From Gemmatimonadota bacterium (GTDB taxonomy: Bacteria; Gemmatimonadota; Gemmatimonadetes; Gemmatimonadales; Gemmatimonadaceae), in assembly GCA_023249395.1 (NCBI GenBank), contig JAHFCS010000006.1, positions 12,718-20,150 on the forward strand: DNA of 7,433 bases, in the 5' to 3' direction. The notes under the pieces were generated by a model. The model saw only the letters and a list, made by a program, of their open reading frames with translations, searched no databases and was not told where the DNA came from. This document shows positions 1 through 5,239 of the stretch, piece by piece. A program made the translations under genes and the position numbers. Positions within the stretch are counted from its first letter, which is position 1. Each line of letters begins with the position of its first letter.

Positions 1-45
1 TGGACCGATGATTTCTCGAATGTGTTCAGCGTGATCAAGTGGTAG
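1..45 (+). CDS. C-terminal end of a gene entering from the left (possibly spermidine-synthase-like)
   Basis: Reading frame 1 is open from the window edge to a TAG stop at 43-45 and encodes WTDDFSNVFSVIKW. The clean tail ends only 16 bases before the stop of the opposing lipid operon, as expected for two convergent genes. A tail with a TDD(F/Y) core near the C-terminus is reminiscent of spermidine-synthase-like proteins, including those fused to membrane transporter domains. Fourteen residues are too few for a firm family call. The upstream sequence would settle it. Confidence 0.5.
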   Translation, partial: WTDDFSNVFSVIKW

Positions 46-61
46 GTACCCGGTGCCCGGA

Positions 62-799
62 TTATTCCCCGAGCGCGCGGCCGATGAAGTACAGCCTGTA
101 GCACGCGGTTCCCCACGTGCCCAACGCAATCACGGTAACGACTCCCCCGAGAACCGTACCGGGTGCCCACCCGGTGCGAGATGCCACGAACGGATCGACA
201 ATCGCACCAAGCGCCAGCAGCACCAGCCGCTCGGCACGTTGCATCAATCCACCCGGGCTCCGTACGCCAAGCGATTCTCCACGCGCTTTTGTGTAGCTCA
301 CGAGGAGCGATCCGCTCATCGCAGCGGCCGTAGCGAACACAAGCCAAGGTGCAGCCGCGAAGTAAACGAGAAGCCCCAGAAGGGTGAAGCTCTCGGAGAA
401 TCTGTCGAGTGTGGAATCGAGAAAAGCGCCGAAGCTGCTGACTATCCCGCGCGCGCGGGCGATGCGGCCGTCGAATACGTCGGCCACACCACCGAGCATG
501 ATCAGCCATCCGGCGACGCCGAGTGCACCGAAGGCGAACGCGACGCCCGCCAGCAGTCCAAACGCCGCGCCGATGAAGTTGAGCACGGTCGGCGTGACTC
601 CGGCGCGAATCATTCCGCGCTCGAACGGTCCGATCACCCACATCAGCCAGTCGCGAACCCACCGGCCGAGCAGAATGGTCTTTCCGCGTGCGACGACTTC
701 GGCGTCCATCGTCCGGCCGCGCGACACGATCGCGAACACGGGCATCGTGGCAATCAGCACCGCGGTGAACGCCAGGGCCGCGATGTCGGCAATACTCAT
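62..799 (-). CDS. CDP-alcohol phosphatidyltransferase, probably phosphatidylinositol-phosphate-synthase type
   Basis: This 245-residue integral membrane enzyme should transfer a phosphatidyl group from CDP-diacylglycerol to a polar alcohol with release of CMP. The family signature D-G-x2-A-R-x8-G-x3-D-x3-D is complete, with D110, G111, A114, R115, G124, D128 and D132, and D107 ahead of it. These acidic residues bind the metals and the CDP group. Hydrophobic segments lie near residues 6-24, 71-90, 94-107, 137-165, 191-203 and 216-228. The stretch SYTKARGESLG (168-178), followed by GGLMQRAERL (183-192), resembles the phosphatidylinositol phosphate and archaetidylinositol phosphate synthase branch more than PgsA or PssA, so inositol-1-phosphate is a plausible acceptor; this is inference. 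The reading frame extends upstream to an ATG at 1000, but that extension overlaps the preceding gene by about 200 bases and reads as Arg/His-rich non-membrane sequence. The ATG at 797-799 forms an ATGA overlap with the upstream stop and is preferred. It is the last gene of the operon. Confidence 0.9.
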   Translation of the reverse strand: MSIADIAALAFTAVLIATMPVFAIVSRGRTMDAEVVARGKTILLGRWVRDWLMWVIGPFERGMIRAGVTPTVLNFIGAAFGLLAGVAFAFGALGVAGWLIMLGGVADVFDGRIARARGIVSSFGAFLDSTLDRFSESFTLLGLLVYFAAAPWLVFATAAAMSGSLLVSYTKARGESLGVRSPGGLMQRAERLVLLALGAIVDPFVASRTGWAPGTVLGGVVTVIALGTWGTACYRLYFIGRALGE

Positions 800-1773
800 C
801 GTCGCGTGGTCATGAGAAGGCGGATCGCCCTCGGCCAAAGAAAAATGAGTGGCCACTGCTTTTCGCGCGGAGTGAGCTCGATGGCTATGCCGGCTCGCCG
901 CTCCGCCTTCTGGCGGAGGTATTCGACCCAGTGATCGTAGAGCACCAGGCTCTTGTTCCAGCGCGCGATCGCGCGCAGCTTGCTGCGCCGGAAGTACCAC
1001 CTTACCCGCATTCGCTCGGAGAACGAAGTGGGGCGCGGTTGACCGTACCCGTCGCCGCTCGCTGTAAGCACTCCGTCAGCGGCGAGCTTCCGAAGCAGCG
1101 CGTCGTACATCCCGAGCATCAATGCGCTCTGCGAAGCGAATACCTCTCCGGCCCGGCTGGTTTTCTCCACCCTGATCTCGCCGGCATACGATGTCGAGAG
1201 AAGTGTGCGACAATAGTCTGCAGTATCGAAAGATTCAGGCAGATCGGGTTTCGCCCACTCGAACGTGTTCGCTCGAGCGTCGAAGAGTGCGTCCTCGATT
1301 GCACGACGACTCATATCGTCACGCACCCACGCGAGCCGGAGCGGCTGGATCAAGCGTCCCTTTGTGAAGTGGTCCTTCGCACGTCGTCCGCAGGCGAGGA
1401 CGAGATCACTGGCCGACAACACCACGCACTTGCCGGTGAGCGTTTCATCGGGCTGCTCGCCCTCCAGCTTTACTCCAATGATGTTCGGCGGAAGAACGCC
1501 AGCCAATAGTGTCGCGGTGCGCGCACCGAAGCGCGGCCCGGTATGCGCGATAAAGGATCGATACGCGCTCGCGTTGTCGTCTACAATGACGAAGAAATCA
1601 TACGCGCTGCCCTTGGGAGGATCTGCCGTGTGAGAGCGCGATCCGTAATGAAGGATCGCCACTGTGGTCGGGCCGAAGATATCCGCTAGGTAGTGCGCCA
1701 GCCGGGCGGCTGGAGCGCTGACTGTCGCGTCAAGATCCGCGGTCAGTGCAGCGCGAAGAGCGGGATCGCTCAC
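796..1773 (-). CDS. Tam41-like phosphatidate cytidylyltransferase (CDP-diacylglycerol synthase)
   Basis: This 325-residue protein has no obvious membrane-spanning segments. It resembles the mitochondrial Tam41/MMP37 family, which makes CDP-diacylglycerol from phosphatidate and CTP with a nucleotidyltransferase fold unrelated to the membrane enzyme CdsA. Visible landmarks fall in family order: HYGSRS (42-47) matches the YGSG loop; YDFFVIVDD (58-66) matches the LDFxFxVDD metal-binding strand; KGRLIQPLRL (138-147) matches the AGRLxKP segment; and LPESF (178-182) followed by STSYAGEIR (193-201) matches LPESF...LSYSGDFR. The comparison is from memory of the family, not from an alignment run here. 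The frame is open to an ATG at 1872, which would overlap the upstream gene by 103 bases. The GTG at 1771-1773 makes a GTGA overlap with the upstream stop, like the other operon junctions, and keeps the whole recognisable domain. It lies directly before a CDP-DAG-using enzyme, which fits the function. The C-terminal 120 residues are rich in Arg, Lys and Trp and may contact the membrane. A generic nucleotidyltransferase acting on a soluble substrate is the alternative. Confidence 0.8.
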   Translation of the reverse strand: MSDPALRAALTADLDATVSAPAARLAHYLADIFGPTTVAILHYGSRSHTADPPKGSAYDFFVIVDDNASAYRSFIAHTGPRFGARTATLLAGVLPPNIIGVKLEGEQPDETLTGKCVVLSASDLVLACGRRAKDHFTKGRLIQPLRLAWVRDDMSRRAIEDALFDARANTFEWAKPDLPESFDTADYCRTLLSTSYAGEIRVEKTSRAGEVFASQSALMLGMYDALLRKLAADGVLTASGDGYGQPRPTSFSERMRVRWYFRRSKLRAIARWNKSLVLYDHWVEYLRQKAERRAGIAIELTPREKQWPLIFLWPRAIRLLMTTRR

Positions 1774-3398
1774 GACGCAGCTGCGCTCGACGTCCCCGGG
1801 TTCGAGAATGCCGCGACGAGCGAGCGAAGACAATCGCGCCGGTAGCTTCCCATCAGGCAGATCTGCACCCAATTGCGCGTTTGCAGATACTCACTGCGAT
1901 AGCTCACGGCGAACCCCTCATCCTCGAGCCGCGCACCGAACGCCTCGGCGCTGACTCCTCGCGGAAGCACGACCGTCGTCACGGCGGGGGACGTCACGTC
2001 GTCGTCGGCAAGAATGCTGAAGCCGTGTGAACGCAGCTCGTTGCGCACCCAGGCGGCGTCTTCCATGACCGCGGCAGAGGGAATCCCCATCCGGCCGATT
2101 CGAACGACCGCCGCGTGCAAAGCGCGCAGCAAATTCGACGAGTGCGTGAAGGGAGACCCTTCGGTCTGCGCATAGAGTCCGAGATCCAGATATCTGGGAA
2201 GGGTGTCAGAGGGACGTATCTCGTGGCTGTGAAAGACCAGTGCGATTCCCGCCGGTGCGCCGAGTGCCTTTCCACTGACGCCCGTCGCCAGGTACACGCC
2301 GTGAAGATCTACTGGAACCGCTCCAATTGAGCTGATGCAGTCCAGGCAGAGCCGAACGCCGCGTGCCGCGCAGATCTCACGTAGCAGCTCGAGATCGTTG
2401 AGGACGCCGGTGGATGTCTCGCAGTGAACTGCCCACAACCACTTGATCGAGCTGTCGCGGTCGAGAGCCGCTTCAATGACCTTCCGTGAGAGAAGGGATC
2501 CCCATTCCTCCTGCACGAAGAGATAGTCGAGCTCCCACCTCGATGCGTGATCGGCGAGCCTGTTCCCGAACTCACCATTGCTGAGAACGAGTCCGCGCCC
2601 GCCGAGGAGCGCGAGCTGGGCGGCGACCGTGTCGTTGCCGAGAGTCCCCGAGCCGAGGAGAAGCTGCACGCGGCGCGCTCCGGTGAGAGCGCATAGGGCG
2701 CGGCGCGCTTCGGCGAGCTCGCTCAAGAAGGGCACGCCGCGGTGCGATACCGGAACCATTCGCATCGCGCGCCGCACCGCCGAGTCCATCTCGACTGGCC
2801 CCGGGAGGTAACTGATTAGCGTGCTTTCCGGAACGCGTTGGACGAACGCGTCCCCTTTCTCGCGAAAGGTCTCCAGCGTGAGATACATCGGTTGATACGG
2901 CGCATCCGCGTTGCCAACCAACGGGCCGAATGGCACGAAGCCGATGTGCTTATAAAGCTTTAGCTGCCGCACGGTCCCGGAGATGAGCGCGAGGTCGTAT
3001 CCCTGGCGCAGGCAATGCTGGGCGAGGCACCGCGTGAGTCCCACGAAAACAGCTCCAGTGCGGTGCTCGGGCTCGACGGCGAGAAGCCTGACCTCGCACA
3101 GCGACCGGCCCGGCGGGAGATGTGAGTCGAGATCCGGCAACTTTTCGTCGAGGGAGAACGGGCGCTTTCCGCGCACCGCCACCATGCCGACGAGCTGCTT
3201 TCCCTGAAGGCAGATGACGTACGTGTTCTCGGCATCGAAGCGATCGACCAGCACGCCGTCGCCGTTGGGGCTGTGCTGCGGTATCTCGTCGACGAAAGTG
3301 CGGTAGTTGAGCCTCCTGATCGCCTCGAGCTCGGCCGGCTCAGTGGCAATCTTGAAGCGCAGCGCTGGCGGCGCAGGAAGCGGAGTGAGCTTGGTCAC
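1770..3398 (-). CDS. Fusion of a GNAT-like acyltransferase domain and a class V PLP-dependent aminotransferase
   Basis: This is a 542-residue two-domain protein. Residues about 13-180 look like a GNAT fold. NYRTFVDEI (31-39) and DRFD (52-55) recall the N-terminal part of acyl-ACP-using GNATs such as the LuxI and FeeM types. CEVRLLAVEPEHR (101-113) is the core strand running into the acyl-donor-binding loop, and KLYKHIGFVPFG (147-158) is the usual GNAT C-terminal motif. Residues about 195-530 form a fold type I class V aminotransferase: GPVEMDSAVRRAM (200-212), SHRG (218-221), GSGTLGND (249-256), HCETSTGVLN (325-334), LDC (352-354), and the likely Schiff-base lysine K377 in TGVSGKALGAPAG. The HCETSTG segment resembles 2-aminoethylphosphonate:pyruvate and alanine:glyoxylate aminotransferases. 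The substrate is unknown. The frame is open up to base 3818, but that part is a shadow of the PlsY gene. The GTG at 3396-3398 overlaps the PlsY stop as GTGA and sits just before the GNAT domain. Its position inside a lipid operon suggests headgroup or amino-lipid synthesis, which is inference. Confidence 0.85.
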   Translation of the reverse strand: MTKLTPLPAPPALRFKIATEPAELEAIRRLNYRTFVDEIPQHSPNGDGVLVDRFDAENTYVICLQGKQLVGMVAVRGKRPFSLDEKLPDLDSHLPPGRSLCEVRLLAVEPEHRTGAVFVGLTRCLAQHCLRQGYDLALISGTVRQLKLYKHIGFVPFGPLVGNADAPYQPMYLTLETFREKGDAFVQRVPESTLISYLPGPVEMDSAVRRAMRMVPVSHRGVPFLSELAEARRALCALTGARRVQLLLGSGTLGNDTVAAQLALLGGRGLVLSNGEFGNRLADHASRWELDYLFVQEEWGSLLSRKVIEAALDRDSSIKWLWAVHCETSTGVLNDLELLREICAARGVRLCLDCISSIGAVPVDLHGVYLATGVSGKALGAPAGIALVFHSHEIRPSDTLPRYLDLGLYAQTEGSPFTHSSNLLRALHAAVVRIGRMGIPSAAVMEDAAWVRNELRSHGFSILADDDVTSPAVTTVVLPRGVSAEAFGARLEDEGFAVSYRSEYLQTRNWVQICLMGSYRRDCLRSLVAAFSNPGTSSAAAS

Positions 3399-3991
3399 GT
3401 GGCAACCCGATCGATCGCCTGCCGGGGGCGGCGGAACATGCCCGCGGTTTCCGGAAGGTGAGCGCGGTGTGTGAAGAAGAGCAGCGCCGTTACGCCGATC
3501 ACGGTGAGCACACTGAGATTTGAATAGTCGAATGCGAAAGCGTAAATCGGCATCAGGGCAAAGGCTGCGACACCACTTGCTGCCGGCTTCCGCGAGAGCA
3601 GATAGAAAACGAGACTCGAGAGGAGTGCGGCGATAGCCACAAGAGGAACCAGCACGAGCAGCGATCCAAGCGCTGTCGAGGCTCCCTTGCCGCCTCTGAA
3701 CTGGAGCTGCACCGGGAAAATGTGGCCAAGGACAACGGCGACAGTCGCGACGGCAAGCCCGGTTGCTCCCGTGTTGAGAAGGGAAGCAATCCCGAGGGCG
3801 GCTGCGCCTTTCAGACAATCAGCGATGAAGACGACTATGAAGCCCGTTCGGCCGAGGACGCGCCCGACGTTCTTTGCGCCCGTACCCCCGCTGCCGAGGT
3901 CGCGAACATCCTGCCCGGTTCGAAAGCGGACGAGGTAGTATCCCGTGTCGAGGCAACCCAGGAAATAAGCGATGACGGCAGCGACGACCAT
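3395..3991 (-). CDS. plsY: PlsY-like acyl-phosphate:glycerol-3-phosphate acyltransferase, with divergent motifs
   Basis: This 198-residue multi-pass membrane protein has the usual PlsY length. PlsY moves an acyl chain from acyl-phosphate to glycerol-3-phosphate to give lysophosphatidate, the first committed step of phospholipid synthesis. Motif 1 is GSGGTGAKNVGR (33-44; the usual form is GSGNPGATNVxR). DCLKG (58-62) matches the conserved DxxKG. Motif 2, GHIFPVQLQFRGGKGAST (89-106), is nearly canonical. Motif 3 is reduced to HRAHLPE (175-181), where HRxNI is expected, so its histidine is kept but the asparagine is replaced. Membrane segments lie near residues 2-20, 50-72, 77-95, 107-132, 139-154 and 159-174. 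The ATG at 3991 has a ribosome binding site 9 bases upstream. It is the first gene of the operon. The changed motifs suggest either a diverged second copy or an altered substrate; the acyltransferase family call itself is secure. Confidence 0.9.
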   Translation of the reverse strand: MVVAAVIAYFLGCLDTGYYLVRFRTGQDVRDLGSGGTGAKNVGRVLGRTGFIVVFIADCLKGAAALGIASLLNTGATGLAVATVAVVLGHIFPVQLQFRGGKGASTALGSLLVLVPLVAIAALLSSLVFYLLSRKPAASGVAAFALMPIYAFAFDYSNLSVLTVIGVTALLFFTHRAHLPETAGMFRRPRQAIDRVAT

Positions 3992-4000
3992 GACGTAAGT

Positions 4001-4007
4001 TCCCTCT
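4001..4007 (-). promoter_or_regulatory. Ribosome binding site of the PlsY-like gene
   Basis: On the minus strand this reads AGAGGGA, a purine-rich Shine-Dalgarno-like site 9 bases before the ATG at 3991. It is the only convincing site at a start in the operon. The three downstream genes begin in stop/start overlaps with weak or no purine-rich sites, so their translation probably depends on coupling to this first gene. Confidence 0.6.
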
Positions 4008-4032
4008 CGAAAGGGCCGATGTAAATAGTAAA

Positions 4033-4050
4033 GTCGCTCCGCGGAGTGAC
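4033..4050. repeat. Near-perfect 18-bp inverted repeat upstream of the lipid operon
   Basis: The sequence GTCGCTCCGCGGAGTGAC is an inverted repeat of two 9-base halves with one mismatched pair. It lies about 40 bases before the operon's first start codon, where an operator or a 5' leader hairpin could sit. GCGGAG recurs 16 bases further on (4057-4062) and can pair with CTCCG at 4072-4076. No T-run follows on either strand, so it is not a standard terminator. A regulator-binding role is possible but unproven. Confidence 0.35.
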
Positions 4051-4222
4051 GAACTTGCGGAGGAACCTATTCTCCGGCCCCCGATGGGGTCATACGTCAG
4101 GTTACGTAGGCATGTCTAGGGGCGCGTGGTGTCCATCGAATGAGAATGCGACGCGAAAGGGACATGTGGGCTGGGATGCAGCGAGCGGTGAATGGTGGTA
4201 AAGTGGTGTGGATGATTGGAAC

Positions 4223-4229
4223 AAGAGGA
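4223..4229 (+). promoter_or_regulatory. Probable ribosome binding site of the M23 peptidase gene
   Basis: AAGAGGA lies 11 bases before the ATG at 4241, slightly farther than ideal. The in-frame codon immediately before that ATG is TGA (4238-4240), which excludes any longer start. A second ATG at 4229-4231 opens a three-codon frame that ends at this TGA. Confidence 0.45.
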
Positions 4230-4240
4230 TGACCTCGTGA

Positions 4241-5239
4241 ATGCGGGCGCTACGTGAGTTTCCAGTTCTTCAGTTGATCCGCTTTTCCGTGATCACGGGA
4301 AAGCTGACGACTGGACGACTGGGCACTCGTTACGCGCAGACAGAATGGGTCTGCCTTGCACTCGCCGCGCTGTTCTCCGCCCCGCTCGGCGCGCAAGAGC
4401 CACGTCTCATCGTCACTCCCGCCCGCACCTCGCCTGGCGCGATCGTCCGACTTACGCTCGAGCCAACCTCGGCCGGCAGCGACTCAATCGTTGCAATCAG
4501 CGGTCAGATGGGTGGCGAGCCAGTGCATTTTCTCGAGAGGGACTCGCGCGTGTGGCGCGCCATCGGAGGAATTCCTCTCGGTGCAGCGGATAGCGTCGGG
4601 GCGCGAGTTGTCGTCGAGCATTTCTCAGGCGCGGCCGACACTCTGAGCGCCTACGTGGCATTGCCGCGCCCTCGACCAACAAGATCGCGAGGGCGCCGCC
4701 GCCGCTCGCTGTCGGTCGATTCCCGCTTCACGCGCCCGTTGGACTCGGCCACTCAGACGAGGATCGATCGCGAGAACGCGCGCGCGGGGGAAGTCGGCCG
4801 CCGGGCGCATTCGTCACCACCGATGTGGACGAGTGCTTTTCTGCGTCCGCGCCCGTCCACCATCACAAGCCGCTTCGGCTCAGGGCGAACGTTCAATGGG
4901 ACCGTGAGGAGCAGTCACCTGGGCGTCGACTTCGCGGGCAAAACCGGCGCGCCCGTTCAAGCGGCCAACCGCGGAATTGTCGCGCTCGTGGACAGGTTCT
5001 TTCTCGCCGGCAACGTCGTGTACATAGATCACGGCGGTGGCGTCGTGACGGGATACTTCCATCTCTCGAAAACGCTCGTATCACCGGGTGATACTGTCAC
5101 GCGCGGACAGCGCATCGGAATGGTCGGCTCGACCGGACGAGTGACTGGCCCACACCTTCACTGGAGCGCGCGCTACGGCGGCCTCACGGTAAATCCGCTC
5201 GACCTCCTCGCGCTCGGCAGGTGGTATGGCGGGAGGTGA
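4241..5239 (+). CDS. Exported M23 (LytM-type) zinc metallopeptidase
   Basis: This 332-residue protein is a predicted cell-wall endopeptidase, or an inactive regulator of one, acting outside the cytoplasmic membrane. The C-terminal domain (about 196-325) has the full M23 set. SRFGSGR (210-216) opens the domain, H226 and D230 in SHLGVDFAG form the HxxxD zinc motif, H274 sits in GYFHLS, and H305-L306-H307 is the HxH motif, so the protein appears catalytically complete. A hydrophobic stretch at 37-50 ending in GAQ looks like a signal peptide cleaved near residue 51, but about 35 residues precede it, which is long. GTG at codon 17 is an alternative start without a ribosome binding site. Residues 53-141 look like a beta-rich domain, and a strongly basic, Arg-rich linker at 144-163 joins the two parts. 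The gene stands alone, diverges from the lipid operon and converges on the Asp-box gene. The target bond is unknown. Confidence 0.9.
   Translation: MRALREFPVLQLIRFSVITGKLTTGRLGTRYAQTEWVCLALAALFSAPLGAQEPRLIVTPARTSPGAIVRLTLEPTSAGSDSIVAISGQMGGEPVHFLERDSRVWRAIGGIPLGAADSVGARVVVEHFSGAADTLSAYVALPRPRPTRSRGRRRRSLSVDSRFTRPLDSATQTRIDRENARAGEVGRRAHSSPPMWTSAFLRPRPSTITSRFGSGRTFNGTVRSSHLGVDFAGKTGAPVQAANRGIVALVDRFFLAGNVVYIDHGGGVVTGYFHLSKTLVSPGDTVTRGQRIGMVGSTGRVTGPHLHWSARYGGLTVNPLDLLALGRWYGGR

Larger units (their letters stand above)
3992..4240. other. Divergent intergenic region between the lipid operon and the peptidase gene
   Basis: These 249 bases separate two diverging transcription units and must hold both promoters. 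No reading frame here looks like a gene. The half next to the operon is locally AT-richer (around 4021-4034). On the minus strand it offers TACTAT as a poor -10 candidate, but no good -35 element lies at the right distance, so no promoter is called. The part facing the peptidase gene is G-rich on the + strand (4100-4220) and shows no clear sigma-70 promoter. TACGTCAGG at 4093 and TACGTAGG at 4103 form a short 10-base-spaced imperfect direct repeat of doubtful meaning. Confidence 0.6.

Noticed and set aside
155..178. GC-rich hairpin (ACCGGGT-GCCC-ACCCGGT with extra flanking pairs)
   Set aside because: It lies inside the coding sequence, has no T-run, and encodes ordinary protein sequence. Hairpins of this size are expected by chance in GC-rich DNA.
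53..934. Long + strand open frame of 293 codons opposite the CDP-alcohol phosphatidyltransferase
   Set aside because: Its product is dominated by Arg, His, Glu and Ala without a recognisable domain, and it lies antisense to two genes with clear family motifs. It is a typical GC-rich shadow frame.
800..1000. N-terminal extension of the CDP-alcohol phosphatidyltransferase by 67 codons
   Set aside because: The extension overlaps the Tam41-like gene and looks like antisense-type sequence rich in Arg, His and Ala, whereas the ATG at 799 gives a coupled ATGA junction.
3399..3818. N-terminal extension of the GNAT-aminotransferase frame by 140 codons
   Set aside because: It overlaps nearly the whole PlsY gene in another frame and reads as low-complexity Arg/Cys/Pro sequence. 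The GTG at 3398 explains the start better.
4093..4110. TACGTCAGG/TACGTAGG direct repeat in the intergenic region
   Set aside because: It is too short and imperfect to call an operator or att site without comparative data.
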